Positions 1-8,796 of a stretch of 64,000 nucleotides of DNA are shown in pieces. Below the pieces are notes generated by a model. The model saw only the letters and a list, made by a program, of their open reading frames with translations, searched no databases and was not told where the DNA came from. The position numbers were made by a program, and so were the translations under genes. Origin of the DNA: Kumtagia sp964244725 (GTDB taxonomy: Bacteria > Pseudomonadota > Alphaproteobacteria > Rhizobiales > Rhizobiaceae). The first letter of the stretch is position 1. Each line of letters opens with the position of its first letter. The stretch covers positions 49,513 to 113,512 of the forward strand of contig CAXTJQ010000014.1 of NCBI GenBank assembly GCA_964244725.1. The letters run 5' to 3'.

Positions 1-1083
1 GCCGCGCGTGATCTGCCAGAAGGAGGCCAGCGGGTTGAGCTTCTCGCCATTGAGCGCGATGACCTTGTAGCCCTCGTCCATCGTCCGCAGCATGGAATAG
101 GTGGTGCCGCCGCCGACATCGGTCGCCGCGGCGATCCGCAACGGCTTTTCGCGCCGGCGGTAGCGCTGATAGTCGAACAGCCCGGAGCCGAGGAACAGGT
201 TCGAGGTCGGACAGAAAACCGCCACCGAGCCGCTCGCCGACAGCGCATCCGCCTCGCGCTCGGAAAGGTGGATGCAATGCCCGAACAGGCTCTTGCGCCC
301 GAGCAACCCGTAATGCTCGTAGATGTCGGTGTAGTCGCGCGACCACGGGTAGAGCTCTTGCGTGAATGCGATCTCGGCGTGGTTCTCCGAGAGATGCGTC
401 TGCATGTGAAGGTCGGGATGCTCGCGCATCAGCGCGCCGGCCATCTCCATCTGTTCGGGCGAGGATGTGATCGCGAAGCGCGGCGTCACCGCGTAGAGGC
501 CGCGCCCCCTGCCGTGCCACGCGGATATGAGCGCCTTCGTCTCGTCGTAGCTCGATTGCGGCGTGTCGCGAACCGCGTCCGGCGCGTTGCGGTCCATCAT
601 CACCTTGCCGGCGATCACCAGCATGTCGCGCGACAGCGCCTCGGCGAAGAACGCGTCGACGGAGGATCTATGCACCGAACAATAGGCCGCGACCGTCGTC
701 GTGCCATGCCGCGCCATCTCGTCCAGGAACAGCCGCGCGATGCGCCGCCCATGCTGCGCATCTTGGAACTTCGCTTCTTCCGGAAAGGTGTAGGTGTTCA
801 GCCAGTCGAGCAGTTCGGCGCCGTGGGAGGCGATCACTTGCATCTGCGGCGCGTGGACATGCGCATCGATGAAACCCGGCAGGATGAGATAAGGGCGGTG
901 GTCGATCGTCTCGCATCCGGCGCCGGCGTGCTCGGCCACGTCGGCAAACGCGCCGCTCGCAACGATCATGCCGTTGTCGATCAGCACCCCGCCGTCTTCC
1001 TCGTAGGCATAGGCGGCGTGGTCCGCGCTCGTTTCGGGCCAGCGGTGGAAGGACAAGGTTCGCCCGCGCAGGAGGCGCGTCAC
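1..1083 (-). CDS. guaD: Guanine deaminase, C-terminus outside window
   Basis: Amidohydrolase-superfamily enzyme that hydrolyses guanine to xanthine and ammonia in the cytoplasm using one metal ion. The 361 visible residues show, in order, the metal-site motif GFIDAHVHAPQ (H75 and H77), the stretch HGTTTVAAYCSVH, the metal ligand in QTHLSENHAE, then FGHCIHLSERE and the TDVGGG segment, the usual order for guanine deaminases (about 430-450 residues), so only the last part is missing. The start is a GTG at 1083, chosen because no in-frame ATG lies at the N-terminus and GGGA lies a short way upstream. It follows soxG by 66 bp on the same strand, so it may be cotranscribed with the sarcosine oxidase genes. 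A related aminohydrolase is less likely given the HVHAPQ motif. Confidence 0.85.
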   Translation of the reverse strand, partial: MTRLLRGRTLSFHRWPETSADHAAYAYEEDGGVLIDNGMIVASGAFADVAEHAGAGCETIDHRPYLILPGFIDAHVHAPQMQVIASHGAELLDWLNTYTFPEEAKFQDAQHGRRIARLFLDEMARHGTTTVAAYCSVHRSSVDAFFAEALSRDMLVIAGKVMMDRNAPDAVRDTPQSSYDETKALISAWHGRGRGLYAVTPRFAITSSPEQMEMAGALMREHPDLHMQTHLSENHAEIAFTQELYPWSRDYTDIYEHYGLLGRKSLFGHCIHLSEREADALSASGSVAVFCPTSNLFLGSGLFDYQRYRRREKPLRIAAATDVGGGTTYSMLRTMDEGYKVIALNGEKLNPLASFWQITRG

Positions 1084-1149
1084 GGTTCGCGATCCCGAGG
1101 GCGGGCGGCGCGGCCGCCGGCGTCACGGGGCGCCGCTGCGCCGTTACGA

Positions 1150-1713
1150 TCAGGCGCCGGCATCGGCGGCGGCCTGCGTCAGGAAATCGAACGCGTACTC
1201 GGCGAACGAGCGCCAGCATTCGAGGCGGAACGCGTCCTCGCCGGTTCGCAGCAATACGACTTCGACCTTGCCGAGAATGGTGCGAGAACAGGCGCCGAGC
1301 GGGAAGGCGGGGAGCGACAGGTCCTGCGGGCAGCCGGCATTGAGCGTCGCCTCGGCGCCGGGTCCGGCGATCGAGAACGCGACGTTGCGATGCGAGACGG
1401 CGACCGCCGAGTGCAGATCCTTCACGCTGGCGCAATCGCCGGGCAGATCGCCACCCTTCTGGTCGATGACCAGCCATTCGTCCGGCCCGAGCCACAGCGC
1501 GGTGCGCCCGCCCTTGGCCGCCGACGTCCTGGGCTTGATCGGCAAGTCGAGTCCAAGCGCATCCGACAGCGGGGCAACCGAAGCCTTTGGCGCGCGCAGC
1601 GAGATCCGTCCGGCGGGCGGCAGCACGGCGATGCGGACCGCGCGATTGGCGATCTCGCTGCCGGCGAGCGCGCCATGGCGGATGATGGCCGCGTCCGCGG
1701 CGGGCCTAGCCAT
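1150..1713 (-). CDS. soxG: Sarcosine oxidase gamma subunit
   Basis: Small subunit (187 residues, normal for the family) of the cytoplasmic heterotetrameric sarcosine oxidase, which demethylates sarcosine to glycine while passing the C1 unit to tetrahydrofolate. The protein has the SoxG core including ALWLGPDEWLV and VSHRNVAFSIAGPGAE, distantly related to the aminomethyltransferase fold. Its ATG overlaps the 3' end of soxA by 8 bp, which supports translational coupling and equal subunit amounts. Assignment rests on sequence pattern and on its fixed place after soxA. Confidence 0.93.
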   Translation of the reverse strand: MARPAADAAIIRHGALAGSEIANRAVRIAVLPPAGRISLRAPKASVAPLSDALGLDLPIKPRTSAAKGGRTALWLGPDEWLVIDQKGGDLPGDCASVKDLHSAVAVSHRNVAFSIAGPGAEATLNAGCPQDLSLPAFPLGACSRTILGKVEVVLLRTGEDAFRLECWRSFAEYAFDFLTQAAADAGA

Positions 1714-4708
1714 TGAGGCGCTCTCCCGTCGGATCGTAGAACACCGTTCCGGTCACCTCGACCTCGATCGCGCCGTCGGGCATCGGCACATGCAGCGTCT
1801 CGCCCATGCGCGACTTGCCGTCGACCAGCAGCGCCAGCGCGATCGACCGGCCGCAATTTTCCGACCAGTAGCTCGAACTGACATGCCCGATCATGGTCAT
1901 CGGGATCGCCTGCTTCGGGTCGTCGACGATCTGCGCGCCTTCCTCCAGAACGGTGTTCGGATCCCTGGTTTTCAGGCCCACCAATTGCTTGCGGCCCGTC
2001 GCGACGAGATCGGACCGCATCGACCCGCGAATGCCGACGAAATCCTTCTTCTTCTTGCCGATCGCCCAGTCGACGGAAGCATCGGCCGGGGTGACCGTGC
2101 CGTCCGTGTCCTGGCCGACGATGATGTAGCCCTTCTCGGCGCGAAGCACATGCATCGCCTCGGTGCCGTAGGCGCAAGCGCCGTGCTTGCGGCCCTCTTC
2201 CCACAACGCTTCCCAGACGGCCAGCCCGTAATCGGCAGGCACGTTGACCTCGAAGCCGCGGTCGCCGGTGAACGACATGCGGAACAGCCGCGTCGGCACG
2301 CCGCGGATTGTTCCCTCGCGCACCGACATGTGCGGAAAGGCTTCGTCGGAGAGGTCGACGCCCTCGACCAGCGGCGCGATGATCGTGCGCGAATTCGGCC
2401 CCTGGACGGCGATCACCGCCCATTGCTCGGAGATCGAGGTCAGCCAGACCTTCATGTCCGGGAATTCAGTCTGGAGGTAGTCCTCCATGTGGTTCATGAC
2501 CCGCGCCGCGCCGCCCGTGGTGGTGGTCACGTGGAACCGGTCCGGGGCCAGCCGTCCGACCACGCCGTCGTCGTAGATGAAGCCGTCCTCGCGCAGCATG
2601 ATGCCGTAGCGGCAGCGGCCGGTGTCGAGTTTCTCCCACGGGTTGGTATAGAGCATCTCCATGAATTTCGCCGCGTCCGGCCCGACCACCTCGATCTTGC
2701 CAAGTGTCGAGGCGTCGAACAGCCCGGCCGTCTCGCGCACCGTCCTGCATTCGCGGTTGACCGCAGCGTGCATGTCCTCGCCGGCTTTCGGGAAATACCA
2801 GGCGCGTTTCCACTGCCCGACGTCCTCGAACACCGCGCCTTGGCGCTCCGCCCAGGGGTGGATTGCCGTGCGCCGCGTCGGGTCGAACAGTTTGCCGCGC
2901 CCATGCCCGGCGAGCGCGCCGAAGGTCACCGGCGTATACGGAGCGCGGAACGTCGTCAGACCGACCTGCGGGATCGTCTTGCCGAGCGTCTCGGCGGCGA
3001 TCGCCAGGCCGTGCATGTTGGACGTCTTGCCCTGGTCGGTCGCCATGCCGTTGGTGGTGAAGCGCTTGACGTGCTCGATCGAGTGCATGCCTTCCTGCAC
3101 GGCGAGCCGGATATCCTTGGCCGTCACGTCGTTCTGGAAATCGACGAACGCCTTGGCCGTTTCGCCGGGACCCGCGCCCGGACCCGCGCCGAGCGTGCCG
3201 CCGGCCCAGGACTCGGAAGCATCGACCTCTGGGCGGTGGCTACCCCCACCCTTTGCCGACCTTCCACCGGCGGACTTCGCCGCCTTCTCGCCTGCCGCGT
3301 ATGCTTCGTTCAGTCCCGCAGCCAGATCGTCCGTGCCGTTGCAGGCTCCGACCGACACGCAATCCTGCGCATAAAGACCTGGCAAAAACCGCTTCGTGAC
3401 ATCGTCGAACGCGACCTTGCCGCGCGACTGCGAGAACAGATGCACAGAAGGCGTCCAGCCCGACGAGATCAGCAGCGCGTCGACGGGGATCGTCCGCCGC
3501 GCGCCGCCGGCCGTGGGTTCGATGGTCATCGATGTGACGCGCAGCTTGCCGGCTGTCTTGACCACGGCGCGGCCGTGATTGACATCGATGCCGAGCGCGC
3601 GAGCCTCGTCCACCACCGCGCCAGACGGGTCGTCGCGCAGGTCGACGATCGCCGCGATGTCGACGCCGGCCTTCTTCAGGTCGATCGCCGCATGGTAGGC
3701 GCTGTCGTTGGCCGTGAAGACGCCGACGGTCTTGCCGACCGCGACGCCGTAATGATTGAGGTAGGCGCGGGCGGCCGAGGCGAGCATGATGCCCGGCCGG
3801 TCGTTGTCCGCGAACACCGCATGGCGCTCGATCGAGCCGGTCGCGATAATCACCTGTTTCGCCCGGACGTTCCACAGCCTCTCGCGTGGATTGTCCTTGG
3901 CCGGCTTGGCGAGGTGGTCGCCCACCCGCTCGACCAGCCCGAGGAAGTTTTGCGCGTAGTAGCCGAACACGGTCGTGCGCGGCAGCAGGCGGACGGTGGG
4001 CGTCGCCGCGAGCCTGGCGATACTCGCCTGCGCCCAATCCCAGCCGTTCATACCGTCGATCACAGCGCCGGCTTCGTGGCGCATCGCGCCGCCGAACTCC
4101 GCCTGCTCGTCGGCGAGGATCACGCGCGCGCCGCTGTCTGCCGCGGCGAGCGCTGCCGCGATACCCGCCGCGCCGCCGCCGGCCACCAGCACGTCGCAAT
4201 GCGCATAGCGCGAGGCGTAATGGTCCGGGTCGGGCTGGTCCGGCGAGACGCCGAGGCCAGCCGCCTCGCGGATGCGCGGCTCGTACACGTTCTTCCAGGC
4301 GGTTTTCGGCCACATGAAGGTCTTGTAGTAGAAGCCGGCCGAAAACATCGGCGCGGCGATGCCGTTGACCGCGCCGACATCGAAGGCCAGCGATGGCCAG
4401 CGGTTCTGCGACTGCGCGGTCAGCCCGTCATAGAGTTCCTGAACGGTCGCGCGCACGTTGGGCTGCTTGCGCGCCGCGTCGCGCGAAATCTGCACCAGCG
4501 CGTTCGGCTCCTCGGCCCCTGCCGACAGGATACCGCGCGGCCGATGGTACTTGAACGAACGCCCGACCAGGTGGACGCCGTTGGCAAGCAGGGCCGAAGC
4601 CAGCGTGTCGCCGGCAAGCCCGGTATAATTTGCGCCGTCGAAGCTGAACCGCGCGGTGCGCGCAGGGGTGAGTCGGCCTTTGCCGGCGATGCGGAAGGGT
4701 TGTGTCAT
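1706..4708 (-). CDS. soxA: Sarcosine oxidase alpha subunit
   Basis: Large subunit (1000 residues) of tetrameric sarcosine oxidase. Residues 1-100 form the ferredoxin-like N-terminal domain (RSFKYHRPRGI near 50); a dinucleotide-binding fold begins with DVLVAGGGAAGIAAA near residue 172, binding the NAD of this family; the C-terminal 400 residues resemble the glycine-cleavage T protein and bind tetrahydrofolate (RECRTVRETAGLFDASTLGKIE region, then the RAEKGYIIVGQDTDGT segment). The open frame extends 84 codons further upstream, but that part is low-complexity Arg/Pro sequence read from a palindromic repeat; the ATG at 4708, giving MTQPFRI, matches the family start. soxD ends 220 bp upstream, with the repeat filling the gap. 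Confidence 0.95.
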   Translation of the reverse strand: MTQPFRIAGKGRLTPARTARFSFDGANYTGLAGDTLASALLANGVHLVGRSFKYHRPRGILSAGAEEPNALVQISRDAARKQPNVRATVQELYDGLTAQSQNRWPSLAFDVGAVNGIAAPMFSAGFYYKTFMWPKTAWKNVYEPRIREAAGLGVSPDQPDPDHYASRYAHCDVLVAGGGAAGIAAALAAADSGARVILADEQAEFGGAMRHEAGAVIDGMNGWDWAQASIARLAATPTVRLLPRTTVFGYYAQNFLGLVERVGDHLAKPAKDNPRERLWNVRAKQVIIATGSIERHAVFADNDRPGIMLASAARAYLNHYGVAVGKTVGVFTANDSAYHAAIDLKKAGVDIAAIVDLRDDPSGAVVDEARALGIDVNHGRAVVKTAGKLRVTSMTIEPTAGGARRTIPVDALLISSGWTPSVHLFSQSRGKVAFDDVTKRFLPGLYAQDCVSVGACNGTDDLAAGLNEAYAAGEKAAKSAGGRSAKGGGSHRPEVDASESWAGGTLGAGPGAGPGETAKAFVDFQNDVTAKDIRLAVQEGMHSIEHVKRFTTNGMATDQGKTSNMHGLAIAAETLGKTIPQVGLTTFRAPYTPVTFGALAGHGRGKLFDPTRRTAIHPWAERQGAVFEDVGQWKRAWYFPKAGEDMHAAVNRECRTVRETAGLFDASTLGKIEVVGPDAAKFMEMLYTNPWEKLDTGRCRYGIMLREDGFIYDDGVVGRLAPDRFHVTTTTGGAARVMNHMEDYLQTEFPDMKVWLTSISEQWAVIAVQGPNSRTIIAPLVEGVDLSDEAFPHMSVREGTIRGVPTRLFRMSFTGDRGFEVNVPADYGLAVWEALWEEGRKHGACAYGTEAMHVLRAEKGYIIVGQDTDGTVTPADASVDWAIGKKKKDFVGIRGSMRSDLVATGRKQLVGLKTRDPNTVLEEGAQIVDDPKQAIPMTMIGHVSSSYWSENCGRSIALALLVDGKSRMGETLHVPMPDGAIEVEVTGTVFYDPTGERLNG

Positions 4709-4750
4709 GCAGCAGATCCCTTCGATGCCGCATTCGACTCCGCAGCCGCT

Positions 4751-4908
4751 GCCCCCCCTCCGCCGCCTCCGGCGGTCCCTTGCCGGGGCGAGCCGCTTGT
4801 CTCGCCCGTCCTTCGGACCCCCCGTAAACGGGGGAGGATCGGCGGCGACGTTTGATCCTCTCCTGCGAAGCCGGGGAGGGGGACCATGCAAAGCATGGTG
4901 GAGGGGGC
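4751..4908. repeat. GC-rich palindromic intergenic repeat, copy 1 (soxD-soxA)
   Basis: A mosaic of nested inverted repeats. The outer arms are CCCCCTCCGCC on the left and GGTGGAGGGGGC on the right. Inside lie a hairpin CCCCCCGTAAACGGGGG and an arm pair TCCTCTCCTGCGAAG / CCGGGGAGGGGG, then ACCATGCAAAGCATGGT, itself a perfect small hairpin. A second copy with the same order of elements lies at 42982-43113. It sits inside the sarcosine oxidase transcription unit, where its hairpins could affect mRNA stability or processing between soxD and soxA. Its open frames are not real proteins. Confidence 0.8.
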
Positions 4909-4928
4909 GCTCTGGCTCGAAGCCGTCA

Positions 4929-5339
4929 TCACGCCTCGCCCTTTTTCGGCATGTCGACATTTAACCGGTCCGGCGGCAGGTTCACCCACGCGCCCGGTCC
5001 GGCATCGGCCGGCTTGTCGCCGCGACCATCGTCGATGCGGCGATTCTCGTTGTCGGCGAGGCCGAAATCGGGTTTCGGCTCTCCCGCCCTGTAGACTTTC
5101 AAAAACTTGTCGGTGACCGTGTCGCGGGCGGCGTTGAAGAACCGCCCGCAGCCATGCACATGCCGCCAGCGCTCGAACACGATGCCCTTCGGGTTGCTCC
5201 GAATGAAGAAATAACCCTCGAAATCGTCGTCGCTGACGGTCGTGATCTCGCCCGAGCGCTCGATATGCGCCTGGCCGGCATGGCGGAACTCCAGTTCCGG
5301 CAGCTCTTCCTCGCAATAGGGGCAGGCGATGAGAAGCAT
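4929..5339 (-). CDS. soxD: Sarcosine oxidase delta subunit
   Basis: Zinc-binding delta subunit of heterotetrameric sarcosine oxidase. It starts MLLIACPYC and carries the zinc ligands C6, C9, H60 and C64 (in WRHVHGCGRFF), as in the known structure of the bacterial enzyme. At 136 residues it is longer than the usual 90-105 because of a polar tail after residue 90 rich in Asp, Arg and Pro. The ATG at 5339 was chosen over longer in-frame starts because the family begins exactly with MLLI-PCPYC. It follows the cupin gene by 11 bp. Confidence 0.93.
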   Translation of the reverse strand: MLLIACPYCEEELPELEFRHAGQAHIERSGEITTVSDDDFEGYFFIRSNPKGIVFERWRHVHGCGRFFNAARDTVTDKFLKVYRAGEPKPDFGLADNENRRIDDGRGDKPADAGPGAWVNLPPDRLNVDMPKKGEA

Positions 5340-5350
5340 TGAAGGTCCGA

Positions 5351-5707
5351 TCAGAGTCTTGGTTTTTCGACCGCGGTCGCCAGGTCGCCGGTATTCGGCG
5401 TGCCGGCCGGCTCGATCAGCAGGATATGGGTCTCTTCCTCGGCCACCGGGCAATGTTCTATGCCCTTCGGCACGACGTAGAGCTGGCCCGGCGCAAGCAC
5501 GACATCGCCGTCGCGCATCCTGATGCGCAGTCTTCCCTTCAGCACCAGGAAGAAATCGTCGGTTTCCGGGTGCGAGTGCCAGACGAACTCGCCTTGCACC
5601 TTCACCACGATGACGTCGTTGCCATTGTAGTCCGCGACGATCTTCGGCTTCCAGTGGTCCGAAAACAGCGCGAGCTTTTCGACAAGGTCGATGGGCTTTT
5701 TGACCAT
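5351..5707 (-). CDS. Cupin-fold protein inside the sox operon
   Basis: A single-domain cupin of 118 residues. Cupin motif 1 is seen as FVWHSHPETDDFFLVLKGRL (two His and a Glu/Asp set typical of metal-binding cupins) and motif 2 as PGQLYVVPKGIEHCPVAEEE, with the last His as fourth ligand. The true start is the ATG at 5707; longer frames read into soxB. It lies 8 bp after the soxB stop and 11 bp before soxD, so it is an operon member. Its reaction is not known; a role in metal-dependent handling of the substrate, product or a C1 by-product is only inferred from position. Confidence 0.85.
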   Translation of the reverse strand: MVKKPIDLVEKLALFSDHWKPKIVADYNGNDVIVVKVQGEFVWHSHPETDDFFLVLKGRLRIRMRDGDVVLAPGQLYVVPKGIEHCPVAEEETHILLIEPAGTPNTGDLATAVEKPRL

Positions 5708-5715
5708 GGCAGGCC

Positions 5716-6969
5716 TCAATGCGCGACCGCGGCCGCGGCCGCCTCGTCGATCAGCCGGCCGGTCTTGAAGCGCTCCAGCGTGTAGGCGGCGTTGATCGGA
5801 TGCGGGTTGTCGTTGGCGATGGTGTGCGCGAAGACATGGCCCGACCCCGGCGTCGCCTTGAATCCGCCCGTGCCCCAGCCGCAATTGACGTAAAGCCCCG
5901 GCACCGGCGTCTTGGCGAGGATCGGCGAGCGGTCGGGCGTCACGTCGACGATGCCGCCCCACGAGCGCAGCATCTTCATGCGCGTGAAGATCGGAAACAT
6001 CTCGCAGATCGCCTCGAGCGTGTGGTTGATGATGTGCAGCCCGCCGGTCTGCGAATAGGACGTGTACTGGTCGGTGCCGGCGCCGATCACCAGTTCGCCC
6101 TTGTCGGACTGCGAGATGTAGGCATGAACCGTGTTCGACATCACCACGCAGGGGAAGACCGGCTTGACGGGTTCCGACACCAGCGCCTGCAGCGGATAAC
6201 TTTCCAGCGGCATCCTGACGCCCGCCATGTCCATGATGACCGACGTATGACCGGCCGCGACCACGCCGACTTTTTTCGCGCCGATGAAACCGCGCGTCGT
6301 CTCGACCCCGGTGACGTGGCCGTTGGACGAGCGGCGCACACCGGTCACTTCGCAGTTCTGGATGATGTCGACGCCGCGATCGGCGGCCGCGCGCGCATAC
6401 CCCCATGCGACCGCGTCGTGCCGCGCCGTGCCGCCGCGCCGCTGCAGCGCCGCGCCCATCACCGGATAGCGCGCCTCGCGCGAAATGTTCAGCGGCGGGC
6501 AGAAGTCCTTCGCCTGTTCCGGCGTCATCCATTCGTTGTCGATGCCGTTCAGCCGGTTGGAATGGATGTGGCGCTTGAAGACCTGCACGTCGTGGACGTT
6601 GTGCGCCAGCATCATGACGCCGCGCGGCGAGTACATCACGTTGTAGTTCAGGTCCTGCGAAAGCCCGTCCCACAGCTTGACGGCGTGGTCGTAGAGGAGG
6701 GCGCTCTCGTCGTAGAGATAGTTCGAGCGGATGATGGTCGTGTTGCGGCCGGTGTTGCCGCCGCCGAGCCAACCCTTCTCCAGCACCGCGACGTTGGTGA
6801 CGCCGTGTTCCTTGGCGAGGTAGTAGGCGGTCGCCAGCCCGTGACCGCCGGCGCCGACGACGATCACGTCGTATTCGCTCTTCGGCTCCGGCGAACCCCA
6901 CTGCTCGGGCCAGCCCTTGTGGCCGCGCATCGCCTCGCGCGCGAGCGCGAAAACCGAATATTTCCGCAT
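5716..6969 (-). CDS. soxB: Sarcosine oxidase beta subunit
   Basis: Flavoprotein subunit (417 residues) of tetrameric sarcosine oxidase that oxidises sarcosine at a noncovalent FAD and carries covalent FMN. The Rossmann motif DVIVVGAGGHGLATAYYLA begins near residue 34; ARRHDAV-type sequence (TARHDAVAWGY, H184) is the candidate His for covalent FMN; VNCGWGTGGFKATPGSG near the C-terminus closes the flavin site. The ATG at 6969 (MRKYSVFALA) is preceded by GGGACA and matches the family start; 15 codons upstream are also open. It is the first gene of the unit soxB-cupin-soxD-soxA-soxG and is divergent from the oxidase subunit IV gene across 222 bp. Confidence 0.95.
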   Translation of the reverse strand: MRKYSVFALAREAMRGHKGWPEQWGSPEPKSEYDVIVVGAGGHGLATAYYLAKEHGVTNVAVLEKGWLGGGNTGRNTTIIRSNYLYDESALLYDHAVKLWDGLSQDLNYNVMYSPRGVMMLAHNVHDVQVFKRHIHSNRLNGIDNEWMTPEQAKDFCPPLNISREARYPVMGAALQRRGGTARHDAVAWGYARAAADRGVDIIQNCEVTGVRRSSNGHVTGVETTRGFIGAKKVGVVAAGHTSVIMDMAGVRMPLESYPLQALVSEPVKPVFPCVVMSNTVHAYISQSDKGELVIGAGTDQYTSYSQTGGLHIINHTLEAICEMFPIFTRMKMLRSWGGIVDVTPDRSPILAKTPVPGLYVNCGWGTGGFKATPGSGHVFAHTIANDNPHPINAAYTLERFKTGRLIDEAAAAAVAH

Positions 6970-7191
6970 TGTCCCGTCCGACCCCGCAGCGCCTGGACCG
7001 CGCATCGCGGCCACGAGGACAGCTGTACCACTAGCGAAACGGCGCTGCCACCCTTGCGCTGTTTGCGACGGCGCTTGCCGCTTTGCGCCGCGCGACGGCC
7101 ATCAGAGGGCGTCCGTCCGCGGCATTCCCGCCATTGCCCCGCGCGGTGCTTTTCGCTATGTGCGAACGAGCAATCTGGAAGGGTTTCGACG

Positions 7192-7431
7192 ATGGCCGAC
7201 CACACGCCGACGGGTTCGCTCGAAATGGGCGCGAAGATGGACTACGCCGAGCACGATCGCACCTATTCGGTGTTTCTGACGCTGGCCAAGTTCGGCGCGC
7301 TGGTCGTCGCGGCCTTGCTGCTGACGATGGCGTTCTACTTCTTCGCCAGCGGCGGGGGATCGGGCGGCGTCATCGCGGCGCTGATCCTGTTCGGCGCGAT
7401 CCTCGGCATCGGCGGCTACGTGCTCCGCTAA
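7192..7431 (+). CDS. aa3-type cytochrome c oxidase subunit IV
   Basis: A 79-residue protein of the bacterial aa3-type oxidase subunit IV family. The polar N-terminus has the conserved MDYAEHDRTYSVFLTLAKFG block, where family members read YxxHxxTYxxFxxLxKxG, followed by two close hydrophobic segments (about residues 35-53 and 58-78), although the family typically has one membrane helix. It would sit in the inner membrane with the respiratory oxidase. The ATG at 7192 starts MADHTPTGS. It precedes pntAA by 69 bp on the same strand, an arrangement common in rhizobia. Confidence 0.85.
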   Translation: MADHTPTGSLEMGAKMDYAEHDRTYSVFLTLAKFGALVVAALLLTMAFYFFASGGGSGGVIAALILFGAILGIGGYVLR

Positions 7432-7500
7432 GCCGGCAGCGGCCTGTCGGGCGGGCGAAGCGTCCCGCCGACATTCACCGGAGAGGGAGCGAGATCGGTG

Positions 7501-8796
7501 ATGCAGACCCTATTCATCCCGCGCGAGATCGAAGCGGGCGAAAGCCGCGTCGCGGCCTCGCCCGATACGGTCAAGCGCCTGGCCGGCCTCGGCTTCGCGG
7601 TGATCGTCGAGAAGGGCGCGGGCGAGGCCTCGCGCATCGTCGACGGCGATTTCGAGAAGGCCGGCGCTGCGATCGGCGGCGCGGCCGACGCGGCCAAGGC
7701 GGACGTGGTGCTGAAGGTGCGCCGCCCGACCCATGCCGAACTCGCCGGCTATAAGACCGGCGCCGCGGTGCTGGCGATCATGGACCCCTACGGCAACGAG
7801 GCGGCGATCGCCGACATGGCGAAGGCGGGCGTGACGGCTTTCGCGATGGAGCTGATGCCGCGCATCACCCGCGCGCAGGCCATGGACGTGCTGTCGAGCC
7901 AGGCGAACCTCGCCGGCTACCAGGCCGTCATCGACGGGGCCGCCGAATACGACCGCGCTCTGCCGATGATGATGACCGCCGCCGGAACCGTGCCGGCGGC
8001 CAAGGTCTTCGTCATGGGCGTCGGCGTCGCCGGCCTGCAGGCGATCGCCACGGCGCGGCGGCTGGGCGCCATCGTGACGGCGACCGACGTGCGGCCCGCC
8101 GCCAAGGAGCAGGTCGCCTCGCTCGGCGCGAAGTTCCTCGCGGTCGAGGATGACGAGTTCAAGGCGGCCGAGACGGCGGGCGGCTACGCGAAGGAGATGT
8201 CGAAGGACTACCAGGCCAAACAGGCCGCGCTGACCGCCGAACACATCGCCAAGCAGGACATCGTCATCACCACGGCGCTGATCCCGGGCCGGCCGGCACC
8301 GAGGCTGGTCAGCGCGGCGATGGTCGCCTCGATGCGGGCCGGCTCGGTTATCGTCGACCTCGCGGTCGAGCGCGGCGGCAACGTCGAGGGCGCCAGGGCC
8401 GGCGAAGTGGTGACGACCGAAACCGGCGTCAGGATCGTCGGACACCTCAACGTGCCGGGCCGGGTCGCCGCGTCCGCGTCTCTGCTCTACGCCAGGAACC
8501 TGTTCGCCTTCCTGGAGACGATGGTCGACAAGACCACGAAATCGCTCTCGATCAACCGCGCCGACGACCTCGTCAAGGCGACGATGCTGACCGATGGCGG
8601 CAACGCCGTGCATCCGAATTTCTCCGCGCCGGCGTCGACCCCCGCGCTCCCGCCCGCGCCGTATGTCGAGCCGGCGTCGATCCCGGCGACCACGATGGTC
8701 GCCGACGCCGAGGTCAGCACCGAGCCCGGCCTGGATGCGGCTCCGAAGCCGAGGGCCGCCAGAAAGCCGGCCAAATCGCCGAAGGGAGCCGCGTGA
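7501..8796 (+). CDS. pntAA: NAD(P) transhydrogenase alpha subunit, soluble part
   Basis: Peripheral NAD(H)-binding domain I of the proton-pumping transhydrogenase, which transfers hydride between NADH and NADP+ at the expense of the proton gradient and so supplies NADPH. 431 residues; the start ATG follows a strong GGAGAGGGAG ribosome site. Visible motifs are IPREIEAGESRVAASPDTV at the N-terminus, the GVGVAGLQAIATARRLGA Rossmann segment near residue 177, and RPAAKEQVASLGAKF. After residue 370 comes a Pro/Ala-rich linker, which in single-chain versions would run into the membrane part; here the chain is split and that part is encoded by the next gene. The stop codon overlaps the pntAB ATG (ATGA). 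Confidence 0.95.
   Translation: MQTLFIPREIEAGESRVAASPDTVKRLAGLGFAVIVEKGAGEASRIVDGDFEKAGAAIGGAADAAKADVVLKVRRPTHAELAGYKTGAAVLAIMDPYGNEAAIADMAKAGVTAFAMELMPRITRAQAMDVLSSQANLAGYQAVIDGAAEYDRALPMMMTAAGTVPAAKVFVMGVGVAGLQAIATARRLGAIVTATDVRPAAKEQVASLGAKFLAVEDDEFKAAETAGGYAKEMSKDYQAKQAALTAEHIAKQDIVITTALIPGRPAPRLVSAAMVASMRAGSVIVDLAVERGGNVEGARAGEVVTTETGVRIVGHLNVPGRVAASASLLYARNLFAFLETMVDKTTKSLSINRADDLVKATMLTDGGNAVHPNFSAPASTPALPPAPYVEPASIPATTMVADAEVSTEPGLDAAPKPRAARKPAKSPKGAA

Noticed and set aside
1268..4855. A 1195-codon plus-strand frame opposite soxG and soxA
   Set aside because: Low-complexity Arg/Ala/Asp-rich translation and no motif, while both minus-strand genes have full family signatures.
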